A stretch of 64,000 nucleotides of DNA. Origin: Paenibacillus sp. FSL A5-0031 (GTDB lineage Bacteria > Bacillota > Bacilli > Paenibacillales > Paenibacillaceae). A program made the translations under genes and the position numbers. Under the pieces are notes generated by a model. The model was not told where the DNA came from and ran no database searches. It saw nothing but the letters and a program-made list of their open reading frames with translations. The stretch is from the NCBI RefSeq assembly GCF_001956295.1, contig NZ_MRTD01000019.1, positions 62,001 through 126,000 of the forward strand, in the 5' to 3' direction. Positions 53,148 to 60,835 of the stretch are shown piece after piece; the first letter of the stretch is position 1, and each line of letters opens with the position of its first letter.

Positions 53148-53654
53148 TTATCTTACGGAAGCATGTGACTTGCCCACTTTGGCCGATACGGAAAAATACC
53201 TCATCTCGCCGGGTGAGACAGGCTTTGTTTTCGGTTCACCCAACATTTTCTCTGGTACGCCGTCTAGACCTTCATCCGTGCAGTCCCGTCTATATCTCCC
53301 CTCCTCCAACTTCATGTCGATAAAATCAACAACTTGCTGCAATGATGTGATCTGGCTGATAATATTTTCACGATGGCTTCTTAAGAGTTCCACAAGCTCC
53401 GGATATTCCGCGGGATCAGTATCGGCCGAGACCGCCAAAAAAGGTCGAATTTCCTCTAGCATCATCCCCGTTTTTTTCAGGCATGCTATCAGCCTGATCG
53501 TATTGATGTCCTCCTGTCGATAGATGCGGTGCCCGTTATCCTTCCGCTCTGCCCTAGGCAGCAGCCCGATCTTTTCGTAATAACGGATCGTATCCTCAGT
53601 AATTCCGGTTTGTCCAGCGGTTTGCTTTATCGTAAAGCATTGCTCTACCTTCAT
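53148..53654 (-). CDS. MerR-family transcriptional regulator
   Basis: 168 residues. The HTH FTIKQTAGQTGITEDTIRYYEKIGLLPRAERKDNGHRIY is the classic MerR N-terminus, followed by the RLIACLKKTGMMLEEIRPF dimer helix and an effector tail to residue 168. GGGAGGGAG lies before the ATG. It is divergent from the SDR gene; both promoters have 19-bp spacers with related dyads, so it likely controls both itself and the SDR gene. Confidence 0.9.
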   Translation of the reverse strand: MKVEQCFTIKQTAGQTGITEDTIRYYEKIGLLPRAERKDNGHRIYRQEDINTIRLIACLKKTGMMLEEIRPFLAVSADTDPAEYPELVELLRSHRENIISQITSLQQVVDFIDMKLEEGRYRRDCTDEGLDGVPEKMLGEPKTKPVSPGEMRYFSVSAKVGKSHASVR

Positions 53655-53685
53655 CCTGCTCCCTCCCTAAGATTGATTTTTGTAC

Positions 53686-53716
53686 ATTATACAACTTGAA
53701 GCTGGCTCTAAGTCAA
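53686..53716 (-). promoter_or_regulatory. MerR-type promoter of the regulator gene
   Basis: Minus strand: TTGACT (53711-53716), a 19-bp spacer, TATAAT (53686-53691). The spacer and -35 contain ACTTAGAGCCAGCTTCAAGT, an imperfect dyad. Confidence 0.75.
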
Positions 53717-53753
53717 ATCTCTTATCCTTGGAGAAAAGCTTTGTTTTCGCGTC

Positions 53754-53784
53754 TTGACTTGGAGTCGACTTCAAGTTATAGAAT
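53754..53784 (+). promoter_or_regulatory. MerR-type promoter of the SDR gene
   Basis: TTGACT (53754-53759), a 19-bp spacer, TAGAAT (53779-53784). The dyad ACTTGGAGTCGACTTCAAGT is a 20-bp near-perfect palindrome related to the one at the regulator promoter. Confidence 0.8.
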
Positions 53785-53829
53785 GTGCACTATCGAATCA
53801 AATATCCCGATATAAAAAGGAGATGTACA

Positions 53830-54681
53830 ATGAACAAGGACCAGAATGAACATATCGCATTGATTACAGGCGCAAGCGCCGGGATCGGGTTAGAACTAAC
53901 ACGGAAATTACTGTCGGAGAACTGGCATGTGGTTGCTGTAAACCGTTCTGATTTTCCAGCCGACGATAGGAGTATCCACAATGCAGTCAAGAGCGGTTCG
54001 CTTCGAATTTATAAAACGGATGATCTCGCTGATTATGCCTGCTTGAGACTTACTTTGGAAGAGATCAAAAGCAAGGAGCAGCGGATCGATATTTTGTTCA
54101 ATAACGCCGGAGGGTCTTTTCCCGAGCTGAGCTATTCGAAACAAGGACGGGAGAAACATTATGAACTGATGACTGTCGTTCCGTATATTATTCTAATGGA
54201 ATTGAAGGAACTCATTAAAATCAGTCGTTTAAAAACAGTAATCAATACCTCATCTTCAGCTCTAAAATTTTCAAAAGAGTTTTCGATCGAAGACCTGGAG
54301 CATCCCAAAACCTTTCGCAAGTTGCTTGGTCCTTATGCGACCTCAAAGCTAGCTCTTTCTCTGTGGACTCAGGCCATCGCATCCCAGCTCGCCAAGAATG
54401 GTATCAAAATCCGTAGCGTTGACCCGGGTAGCAACAATACGCTAAGAAAAGGGAAACAATCCGGACTGCCCTTTTTGATTGAAGTAATGATGAAGCTATT
54501 TTTCTCGCCTCCTACCCTCGGCGCCAACAAGTTGTATGAAGGGGCTCTTGGTGAACACCATCATGAAAACGGCGTATTTTTGCTAAAAGGACGGGTTGCG
54601 GAATTAAAGTTTAAAGAGCAGGCGCAGAACGTTCTGGAAAGGATTCAAGCGATTTATGAACACGAATTTCTCGTGTCTTAA
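53830..54681 (+). CDS. Short-chain dehydrogenase/reductase
   Basis: 283 residues from an ATG at 53830 with AAGGAG upstream. The cofactor motif is ITGASAGIGLELTRKL, with VNRSD following, LFNNAGGS for the NNAG element, NTSSSAL for the catalytic Ser strand and YATSKLAL for YxxxK. It is an NAD(P)H-dependent oxidoreductase (WW-domain oxidoreductase-like) with unknown substrate. Controlled by the divergent MerR protein. Confidence 0.9.
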   Translation: MNKDQNEHIALITGASAGIGLELTRKLLSENWHVVAVNRSDFPADDRSIHNAVKSGSLRIYKTDDLADYACLRLTLEEIKSKEQRIDILFNNAGGSFPELSYSKQGREKHYELMTVVPYIILMELKELIKISRLKTVINTSSSALKFSKEFSIEDLEHPKTFRKLLGPYATSKLALSLWTQAIASQLAKNGIKIRSVDPGSNNTLRKGKQSGLPFLIEVMMKLFFSPPTLGANKLYEGALGEHHHENGVFLLKGRVAELKFKEQAQNVLERIQAIYEHEFLVS

Positions 54682-54705
54682 AGCCAAGACCTTGAACAGA
54701 ATACT

Positions 54706-54801
54706 GCACTAACCTATCTTTAGCTTAACGACAGAAGGAGCAGTTGCCGCAATGGCGAATTGCTCCCTGGCTATTACGCTATTGTCTCCCTTTAGTACAC
54801 T
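54706..54801 (+). repeat. Composite cassette repeat, class B hairpin, complete
   Basis: CTAACCTATCTTTAGCTTAA, stem GGAGCAGTTGCC..GCGAATTGCTCC, right arm TTACGCTATTGTCTCCCTTT with AGTAC. The right arm overlaps the end of the following remnant. Confidence 0.8.
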
Positions 54802-55037
54802 GCTTCCTTCAACTTTTGCAGTTGTTCAAAGTAAAACTTAGCTACTTTTTCATGGACAATGGACTTACTTTGAATTGCGGGCTAGTCCATCGCAAAATTC
54901 ACAAATAAGAGACTCAACTCGCTCAGCACCTGCTTACCCCTTACCTCTTCATAGCTACAGTACTTATTAGTAAACAGATTCACTTTACTTAATTCCGTTT
55001 TTGTAAAACGTCCACTTGTCGTAAACCGGTTTTGCAT
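54792..55037 (-). pseudogene. Hypothetical gene broken by one TAG
   Basis: From the ATG at 55037 the minus frame reads MQNRFTTSGRFTKTELSKVN, EEVRGKQVLSELSLLFVNFA, then MD-stop-PAIQSKSIVHEKVAKFY to 54792. The TAG at 54882-54884 is the only lesion; TGG is a likely original. 81 codons; the family is not recognised. Confidence 0.55.
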
Positions 55038-55139
55038 TGATTATTATTTCTAACAGTTCAGCTTTCAAGAGTTCAATATTTTGCTTTCCCACGAGTATCC
55101 TGTTTCCACTCACTTTACCAAACAGTATTTTAATTTACT

Positions 55140-55224
55140 ACATTATCCTACCCGTTAGCGTAGCGAAGGGCTACCATGTGGTAGCCCTTTCGGTGATGAA
55201 CTATCGTTCTCCATTAGCTTAAAA
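55140..55224 (+). repeat. Composite cassette repeat, class C hairpin, complete
   Basis: ACATTATCCTACCCGTTAGC with GTAGCG, stem AGGGCTACC ATG TGGTAGCCCT, right arm ATGAACTATCGTTCTCCATT with AGCTTAA. Stem changes relative to other class C copies are compensated on both sides. Confidence 0.88.
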
Positions 55225-55259
55225 TAAGAAGAGCATACTTATTGCTTACCCATATGGGT

Positions 55260-55460
55260 TTATCCTCGATAATTTTGGGGGATCAGTTCTTGAACAAGAT
55301 AAGGTAAAACGTTGAGCTGTTTTAGCTTCTCTAACGTAGGTTCAACCCAATAAAACTCAAGATGTGATTCTAAGTAATTGGCTGAACATTCGCAGATAAC
55401 TCATTAGTTCTTGCTTCAAACAAATGGTTTATTTCGAATTATTCTTTATCTTTAATTCCA
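55260..55460 (-). pseudogene. Nudix hydrolase C-terminal fragment, frameshifted
   Basis: The minus frames HLFEARTNELSANVQPIT and LESHLEFYWVEPTLEKLKQL join by a one-base shift and end YLVQELIPQNYRG at 55260. The pattern F.A......P...ESHLEFYWV matches the post-Nudix-box half of Nudix enzymes. The box itself is missing. Confidence 0.5.
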
Positions 55461-55499
55461 AATTCAATCCCATTGAAAGACTTTCTACATGTATATGGT

Positions 55500-55643
55500 T
55501 TATTGAAGCTTCACAGTTAGTTGATCGACAGTAGGACGCCCTTCGAGCTTCAAACCAATCTCCTCGAAGAAAGAGATTGTATCATCAAGGGATTCTACAA
55601 CGATGCCAACATTGTCCATTCTTAGTAATTTGTTTTTTGACAT
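55500..55643 (-). pseudogene. VOC/glyoxalase-family gene, N-terminal fragment
   Basis: AAGGAGAT precedes the ATG at 55643: MSKNKLLRMDNVGIVVESLD then DTISFFEEIGLKLEGRPTVD, the first beta-alpha unit of VOC proteins. A stop follows after 47 residues, and the metal-binding remainder is absent. It is probably a truncated resistance or isomerase-type gene. Confidence 0.6.
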
Positions 55644-55740
55644 AGTTTTATCTCCTTATGTGTACAAATTTATTACTTGATCTTCTTCATATTTATTCTA
55701 TCAAAAATAACCAATTCCTTCCAAATAATTAACATCTTGT

Positions 55741-55769
55741 AATTCAACTATCGTTACCCGTAGTTCAAG
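55741..55769 (+). repeat. Composite repeat, right arm only
   Basis: AATTCAACTATCGTTACCCG with TAGTTCAAG. Confidence 0.6.
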
Positions 55770-55786
55770 AAAGACAGGCTTTGTAA

Positions 55787-56335
55787 TTAATTATCACTTA
55801 GAAGATTACCGTCCTTATCATAATATTTATATTTAAATACAAGGGTATTATCTTTATCTATATCAATCCAAGTAACAGACTTTTGATTTACACTAAACTC
55901 TTGTTCAATTACCTGTTTATTTACCTCTAATTCCATTTTTGCAATATTATTTTCCTGATTAGTCACAATCATAAATTTTAAATTTCGGGATTCATTTTTC
56001 GATTTGTGAATTAAGAATGTAGTAAATGATTGACCTGCTTGTTTTTCAATATTTCTCCATTTATAATTACCTTTTTGGTTTTTAGAAAATTGAATATATG
56101 CTGGATTATTATTTGATAAGAAGCCAACTATCCTTGCATCATCAATATCTTTAATCTCCAAAATCTCAACTGATTCATCTTCATAACCCTCAATAGACTT
56201 AATCACTTCTTGTATGGATTCTTTATCATTTCCATAAAGTTTATTTGAACTGTTTGAAAAATAGGTAACAATCATTGCAATCAAAATGACTGCGATTAAA
56301 ACATATATTATTTTGTTTTTCTTAGCTATATCCAT
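55787..56335 (-). CDS. Membrane-anchored hypothetical protein
   Basis: 182 residues from an ATG at 56335 with GGAGGGG upstream. One N-terminal membrane helix (IIYVLIAVILIAMIVTYFS), then an extracytoplasmic domain (SIEGYEDESVEILEIKDIDD, NNIAKMELEVNKQVIEQEFS). The layout matches small secreted Bacillus proteins of unknown function. Confidence 0.68.
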   Translation of the reverse strand: MDIAKKNKIIYVLIAVILIAMIVTYFSNSSNKLYGNDKESIQEVIKSIEGYEDESVEILEIKDIDDARIVGFLSNNNPAYIQFSKNQKGNYKWRNIEKQAGQSFTTFLIHKSKNESRNLKFMIVTNQENNIAKMELEVNKQVIEQEFSVNQKSVTWIDIDKDNTLVFKYKYYDKDGNLLSDN

Positions 56336-56386
56336 ATGACGAATCCCCTCCTTCAGAGGTAACATTATAACATCTATTTTATTCCG

Positions 56387-56469
56387 CATAACTGCTCGTT
56401 AGTGAAGCGAAGGGCTGCCAAGTGGCAGCCCTCTCGATGTTGAACTATCGTTTCTCGTTAACTTAATGG
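56387..56469 (+). repeat. Composite cassette repeat, class C hairpin, complete
   Basis: GCATAACTGCTCGTTAGTGA, stem AGGGCTGCC AAG TGGCAGCCCT, right arm TTGAACTATCGTTTCTCGTT with AACTTAATGG. Confidence 0.88.
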
Positions 56470-56508
56470 ATGGGTTATAAGCGTAATTACAGTGTTATAC
56501 GACGTACC

Positions 56509-56973
56509 TCATTCACTTAAAATGCTTGCCAGTTTAATTCCTGATCTTACTGCTACTACCAAGGTATTATCATCTGCTTTGATTTTGAATTCTTCTAAGT
56601 GTCTGTAGCCATGACCTTTTTTCTTTTCTGTCGGAACTATTTCATATCCTTCTTTATGCTTCCAAGATACTGCTACTAATTTCAGTCCTTTTACAGCTCT
56701 TGTATATGTCTTAAATCCCATATACCTTCCTATTACTGTATTATTATCAACATTATCCTGAGCTCTAATCGAATAACATTTTTGAAATGAATCTGATAAC
56801 TTTTCATGCAACTTGTCATCAGAAAATCCTGGTAATAATTCATTAATATAATCAATTTCAACAATACCTAACTTTTTTGATCGACCGTTTGATACGACTA
56901 TTAATCCACCTTTTTCATTAACATATATACTTAGATATTTATACCGGAGATAAGGGAATAAAAGTAATTTCAT
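56509..56973 (-). CDS. Hypothetical protein
   Basis: 154 residues from an ATG at 56973 with AAAGGGG upstream. It has a short hydrophobic start (KLLLFPYLRYKYLSIYVNEK), then a basic alpha/beta body with CYSIRAQDNVDNNTVIGRYM and VAVSWKHKEGYEIVPTEKKK. No catalytic motif. A TTCGCGAATACT-type motif lies between it and the repeat upstream. Confidence 0.6.
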   Translation of the reverse strand: MKLLLFPYLRYKYLSIYVNEKGGLIVVSNGRSKKLGIVEIDYINELLPGFSDDKLHEKLSDSFQKCYSIRAQDNVDNNTVIGRYMGFKTYTRAVKGLKLVAVSWKHKEGYEIVPTEKKKGHGYRHLEEFKIKADDNTLVVAVRSGIKLASILSE

Positions 56974-57062
56974 TGTTCTTAACCCCTTTAGCATTTGAGA
57001 TAAGGCGTATGCCAACTAAACTGAGAATTTCGCAACTTTTCGCATTTGAAGTATTCGCGAAT

Positions 57063-57164
57063 TGATTAAACTATCCTGTCCGATAGCTTAACGAAGCTGC
57101 CGATCATCTGCGGCAGCCTCGTCCTGATAATTTGTTCCGCTAACGTGTCCCATTAGTTCAATGA
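57063..57164 (+). repeat. Composite cassette repeat, class D hairpin, complete
   Basis: TTGATTAAACTATCCTGTCC with GATAGCTTAAC, stem GAGGCTGCCGC / GCTGCCGATCATCTGCGGCA, right arm CCGCTAACGTGTCCCATTAG with TTCAATG. Confidence 0.88.
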
Positions 57165-57171
57165 CATCAAA

Positions 57172-57588
57172 CTACTGCAAGATATTTAGATTAACTTTTC
57201 TTCCATATAACGTCTCAACTTCCCTAGACAATCTTCTTGTTTCATTTCCTACATACTTTAAGGCATTTTTAAGAACGTTTATATCGTCACCTATTCGAGC
57301 CATAACGGTTACGCAAACTACATTCCTAATTTCAACGTCGTTACTTAATGCCATGTTCTCAAGAAAAATAAAGATTCTTACGAGTAATTGCTCATCCTCT
57401 ATTGTTAATTGTTGTTTTTGAAGCTGGTTCATTAAAAATGGATTCAATATATTTCCAAAAGCTACATGCGGAGGTATCTCACCTTCTTTTATCCATAAAT
57501 CCTCAAGCTCTTTTTCGTAAAACGGTAGCAACTGAGGAATTATTTTCAGCATCTCTTGAACGATGTTTTTGTAAATTAAGTTCATCAT
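57172..57588 (-). CDS. Hypothetical helical protein (DUF7674-like)
   Basis: 138 residues with GGGAATGAG upstream of the ATG at 57588. All-helical, with PHVAFGNILNPFLMNQLQ, LLVRIFIFLENMALSNDVEI and RNVVCVTVMARIGDD. I recall a similar pattern in the DUF7674 family, found near immunity genes, but the match is tentative. Complete and single-gene. Confidence 0.6.
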   Translation of the reverse strand: MMNLIYKNIVQEMLKIIPQLLPFYEKELEDLWIKEGEIPPHVAFGNILNPFLMNQLQKQQLTIEDEQLLVRIFIFLENMALSNDVEIRNVVCVTVMARIGDDINVLKNALKYVGNETRRLSREVETLYGRKVNLNILQ

Positions 57589-57638
57589 TTGCTCATTCCC
57601 TTGCCGACAAATTTACTTAATGTATTTCCATACGTTTA

Positions 57639-57736
57639 CTCAACTATCCTGCCGTTAGCTTAATAAAAAGAGCAGGATACCGTAGTACCTGCTCATCAAT
57701 GTCTATTATTCAACTATCGTTTCCCGGTTTATTAAC
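57639..57736 (+). repeat. Composite cassette repeat, class A hairpin, complete
   Basis: CTCAACTATCCTGCCGTTAG with CTTAATAA, stem AGAGCAGGATACC..GTAGTACCTGCTC, right arm TTCAACTATCGTTTCCCGGT with TTATTAA. Confidence 0.87.
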
Positions 57737-57764
57737 GCCAGGATTTGTAAGCCCTCTTCTCCCA

Positions 57765-57881
57765 TTAACCTAATTGATTGTAACTTTCGCCTAGGTTTTT
57801 AGCAAAATTATGAAATGTAATACCGCCGATAATTGCCAAGAACACAAGAATACCAACAAGTAGTAAAATTCGTTTTTTCAT
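57765..57881 (-). CDS. Small membrane peptide, 38 aa
   Basis: The ATG at 57881 has GAGGTGAG upstream. MKKRILLLVGILVFLAIIGG is a single membrane helix with basic start, and ITFHNFAKNLGESYNQLG is the external tail. It fills its own interval between two repeats, which argues that it is a real gene. Confidence 0.55.
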   Translation of the reverse strand: MKKRILLLVGILVFLAIIGGITFHNFAKNLGESYNQLG

Positions 57882-57952
57882 TCTATTATTAGCTCACCTC
57901 GTTTATGAATCTGAATATGTAATAATTTAGACTCTATCTGCGATAAAAGGTT

Positions 57953-58047
57953 ACGCTATCCTGCCCTTCAGCTTAACGAGAAAGGAGCAGTTGCCATCGA
58001 CTAGCTGCTCTATGGTCCGTTCAACTATCGTGACCCGTTAGTTAAAT
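57953..58047 (+). repeat. Composite cassette repeat, class B hairpin, complete
   Basis: ACGCTATCCTGCCCTTCAGC with TTAACG, stem GGAGCAGTTGCC..GACTAGCTGCTC, TATGGTCCGT, right arm TTCAACTATCGTGACCCGTT with AGTTAAA. Confidence 0.88.
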
Positions 58048-58064
58048 AAATTTGTTGTCTGTTT

Positions 58065-58283
58065 TTATGGAGTGTCTTCCTCGCGTTTGTACTCCAAAAT
58101 ATCACCTGGCTGACAATCCAAAGTCTTACATATCGCTTCTAATGTTGATAAACGAACCGCTTTTGCTTTCCCATTTTTCAGAATGGAAAGATTCGCCATC
58201 GTAATTCCAACCCTCTCCGAAAGCTCCGTTACACTCATTTTTCGTTTTGCTAACATCACATCAATATTAATAATAATTGCCAT
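58065..58283 (-). CDS. YozG-type Xre/Cro-CI small regulator
   Basis: 72 residues from an ATG at 58283 with GAGGTGG upstream. A single HTH_26/HTH_3 domain: INIDVMLAKRKMSVTELSERVGITMANLSILKNGKAKAVR, then STLEAICKTLDCQPGDILEY. This protein and the DUF2975 protein are a known pair type. It starts 10 bp after the membrane-protein stop and probably represses the operon through the dyad at 58826-58840. Confidence 0.88.
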   Translation of the reverse strand: MAIIINIDVMLAKRKMSVTELSERVGITMANLSILKNGKAKAVRLSTLEAICKTLDCQPGDILEYKREEDTP

Positions 58284-58293
58284 ATGCTCCACC

Positions 58294-58776
58294 TCAGACC
58301 GTTAAATCATTTTCTGATTTTATATTAATAGCTTCTTGTAAAAGTCTTTGGAGAACAGCAGCAAAAACGGCGATCACTATAGAGGCGAAAATAATGACCA
58401 ATCCCATTGGTATAAAACTTGGAGGGTCAACTCTCTTCCCCATGAGATAGTAGAGTGGCATACCTAGCAGGTACAAGGTACTGATTGTGATAGCACAGTA
58501 TTTTATATTCTTTAAAGCTTTTACCGATAATTCCGAAAACGCTTGGTTCTTATCAATGTAGCTTAAAAGTTTAAAAGCTTGATACAGAGCAAAGTAAAAA
58601 GGAATCGCTGCTGCGTACATATCGATTAAGACGAGTGATTTCATATAAGCCATTTCTGGATACAATTCTTCAGCAAAATTGCCAATCTTAGGCACTAAAA
58701 ATATATACAAAGCAAGAATTGGGATTCCAATAAGAATAACAGCTATCTTCAAAAAGAGTGTTTTTCCTCGTTTCAT
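58294..58776 (-). CDS. DUF2975 membrane protein
   Basis: 160 residues from an ATG at 58776 with GAGGTG upstream. Four helices: KIAVILIGIPILALYIFLVP, MYAAAIPFYFALYQAFKLLS, IKYCAITISTLYLLGMPLYY, IPMGLVIIFASIVIAVFAAV. It matches DUF2975 in length and layout, including NQAFSELSVKALKNIKY between helices 2 and 3. Together with the Xre protein it forms a two-gene operon of unknown function. Confidence 0.85.
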   Translation of the reverse strand: MKRGKTLFLKIAVILIGIPILALYIFLVPKIGNFAEELYPEMAYMKSLVLIDMYAAAIPFYFALYQAFKLLSYIDKNQAFSELSVKALKNIKYCAITISTLYLLGMPLYYLMGKRVDPPSFIPMGLVIIFASIVIAVFAAVLQRLLQEAINIKSENDLTV

Positions 58777-58825
58777 AAACTGCACCTCACTTGTTTAATG
58801 TCAGTTTTTACTTTAGCACAAATTA

Positions 58826-58840
58826 TATCGTTTTACGATA
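58826..58840. promoter_or_regulatory. Candidate operator of the Xre/DUF2975 operon
   Basis: TATCGT TTT ACGATA is a perfect 6-bp inverted repeat, with another TATCGT half-site at 58847-58852. It lies about 50 bp upstream of the operon start. Confidence 0.55.
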
Positions 58841-58857
58841 AAATAATATCGTTTCTA

Positions 58858-58894
58858 TAAAAATAAAAAGCATTTCTCATTACAAAGAAATGCT
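58858..58894 (-). terminator. Terminator-like hairpin on the minus strand
   Basis: AGCATTTCT..AGAAATGCT followed on the minus strand by TTTTTATTTTT. It insulates the Xre/DUF2975 operon from transcription entering from the right. Confidence 0.7.
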
Positions 58895-58926
58895 CTTACT
58901 TTAAAATGTTATATTTGCAACTTGTT

Positions 58927-58952
58927 CAACAAAACTGCCCATTAGCTCAATG
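58927..58952 (+). repeat. Composite repeat, left arm only
   Basis: CAACAAAACTGCCCATTAGC with TCAATG. Confidence 0.6.
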
Positions 58953-59098
58953 ATCTGAAGAAGTTGATTTTACTCAAGCTATTCCTCAGAAATCTCTACG
59001 TACGATCTATACCAATTTAACGCCAAAATTGAGCATTCACCCTGCCTAGGGTGAATATCTTAATGGGGAAGTACATTTAAAAAATTGAGGTGATACAC

Positions 59099-59878
59099 TT
59101 GGGATACTTCGTTACTGTAGAACCGGGCGTAAAAGTATTTATAGAGGACATCAATCCAACGGGAAATAAAACGATACTTTTTATTCATGGATGGCCGCTA
59201 AACCATAATCAGTTCGAATATCAGTTCAATTACCTTCCCAAGCTCGGATATCGTTGTATCGGAATGGACTGGAGAGGATACGGCAACTCGGATAAACCAT
59301 TCGACGGTTACGGTTTCGATAGATTAGCAGATGATCTTCGTATGGTCATCGAAGCGTTACAGTTAAAAAACATAATACTAGCAGGACACTCTACCGGAGG
59401 CGCAATCTCAATTCGTTATATGGCTCGTTACAAAGGGTACGGGGTATCTAAACTCGTCCTGATTGACGCTGCGTCTCCATCAAGCGTTCCCAAAGAATTT
59501 ACGAATAAAATCATCGAAGAAACAAACAATGACCGTCCGAAAATGCTGCAAAACCAAACGGAGATTTTTTTCTTTCAGTACATTTCTGAACCAAAATCCG
59601 AATGGTTCTTTCTAATGGGTTTAAAAGCTGCGAATTGGTCGACTTCCGCTATTATGGTCACGCTAAGAGACGAGAATGTTTACAACGATCTTGGACAGAT
59701 CGATGTGCCCACATTAATTATTCATGGAATTCATGATAAAGTCGTTCCGTTTACCCAAGCTCAGGAAACAAATAAGCTGATTAAAAATTCGCAATTAGTT
59801 TCATTTCAATACAGCGGTCATTGCCCTTTTTTGGAGGAGCGTGATAGATTCAACCAACTATTATCTTCTTTTGCATAA
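59099..59878 (+). CDS. Alpha/beta hydrolase
   Basis: 259 residues. HGWPLNHNQFEYQFNYL is the oxyanion region, MDWRGYGNSDKP the conserved loop, AGHSTGGAI the nucleophile elbow, HGIHDKVVP the acid and GHCPFLEE the base: the non-heme haloperoxidase/esterase-like pattern. The TTG at 59099 behind GAGGTGATACAC is the best start. No signal peptide. Substrate unknown. Confidence 0.87.
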   Translation: MGYFVTVEPGVKVFIEDINPTGNKTILFIHGWPLNHNQFEYQFNYLPKLGYRCIGMDWRGYGNSDKPFDGYGFDRLADDLRMVIEALQLKNIILAGHSTGGAISIRYMARYKGYGVSKLVLIDAASPSSVPKEFTNKIIEETNNDRPKMLQNQTEIFFFQYISEPKSEWFFLMGLKAANWSTSAIMVTLRDENVYNDLGQIDVPTLIIHGIHDKVVPFTQAQETNKLIKNSQLVSFQYSGHCPFLEERDRFNQLLSSFA

Positions 59879-59957
59879 CGGACATTCTATCTAGGCGTTC
59901 CAGCGTTTCATTAGTCGAAAAGTCATCAAGTGCTTGATAGGTTTGTTTTTCATCCAT
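59850..59957 (-). CDS. Possible small ORF, 35 aa
   Basis: ATG at 59957 with GGGGGAG about 12 bases upstream: MDEKQTYQALDDFSTNETLE, ending QKKIIVG inside the hydrolase 3' end. It may be the start of a deleted gene. Confidence 0.3.
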   Translation of the reverse strand: MDEKQTYQALDDFSTNETLERLDRMSVMQKKIIVG

Positions 59958-60090
59958 TAATTAAGTTCACTCCCCCTTTTATTACCAGTAGCTGTCTTCA
60001 CTTGCTTAGTGACTAAAAAAACCTCCTTCTAACGAAAAGTATTATATAAAACCAGAATGGTAACAGAACGTTGCTAGGAGGGAAAAATTT

Positions 60091-60495
60091 ATGACTATCC
60101 AACTCACTGAATGTATGAATCACGCAGCTCAAAATAATCCCAATATAACTTCTATTATGGCCGAAATGATCGCAACTATGGAGAATGACGCAAAACTCAA
60201 AAAAGAAATTCTTTTTAAAGTTGATGAAATCAATATGGAGATTTTCAGAAAAGATAAACTTTGTTATGACGTAGTGAATGCTACTCGTAATAACGGTGAC
60301 TATTACAAAGCTAAAGTGCTATGGAAACAATTTAGAAATGAAGTAGAGCTTGCCTTAGGAGAATTGTATAAGCGAATTCAATGGACAAGGTACCCTGACG
60401 AGTGGAGTGAGACATATGAGCTCCTAAAGCGTCGAGCAGCTTTACATGATGATGAGGTGGAAAGATTAGAGTGGCAAGAGTTATTGAACGTCTAA
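60091..60495 (+). CDS. Hypothetical helical protein
   Basis: 134 residues with TAGGAGGG upstream of the ATG. Entirely helical and charged: MAEMIATMENDAKLKKEILF, DYYKAKVLWKQFRNEVELAL, ETYELLKRRAALHDDEVERL. No recognised family. It is on the plus strand, opposite to most cassettes, and ends 44 bp before the IS110 remnant. Confidence 0.62.
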   Translation: MTIQLTECMNHAAQNNPNITSIMAEMIATMENDAKLKKEILFKVDEINMEIFRKDKLCYDVVNATRNNGDYYKAKVLWKQFRNEVELALGELYKRIQWTRYPDEWSETYELLKRRAALHDDEVERLEWQELLNV

Positions 60496-60538
60496 ACAGT
60501 TCTATAAATTGGAACAGTCATCTCTTATCACACTCATT

Positions 60539-60741
60539 CCGAGCTCGCCCCCGGGTAGTCTTGCGCTCGGGTTACATGTTTGAATTTGGTGATGTCGACA
60601 CCAACAATTAAAGTAGAAGAAGTGATTTGATTAATGCGTTCATTTATCTTGTAGTCTCCTTGGTTTGTTTGAATTCGACTGGCGAGCAGCTTGGACCCAA
60701 TAACATCATACCAAGGAGCGTATTTCTTCATAATAGGAATG
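60539..60741 (-). mobile_element. Remnant of a related IS110 element at a repeat arm
   Basis: Contains the transposase start (ERINQITSSTLIVGVDITKF with KHVTRAQDYPG) and the same 5' non-coding end TTCATAATAGGAATG, then CT and the repeat. The rest of the transposase is deleted, and point differences from the intact copy show it is an older, separate insertion. Confidence 0.82.
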
Positions 60742-60818
60742 CTCCTCGTTAGCGTAATGACGAAGGGCTGCCACGCGGCAGCCCTTTAGTTTTCAACTAT
60801 CGTTATCCGTTAGTAGAA
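60742..60818 (+). repeat. Composite repeat, class C hairpin, left arm cut by IS110 remnant
   Basis: CTCCTCGTTAGCGTAATG, stem AGGGCTGCC ACG CGGCAGCCCT, right arm TTCAACTATCGTTATCCGTT with AGTAGAAC. Confidence 0.87.
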
Positions 60819-60835
60819 CATCTTGCACGGCAGAG

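Noticed and set aside
60534..60731. Independent 65-aa gene
   Set aside because: It is the 5' end of a deleted IS110 transposase, collinear with 48960-49208.
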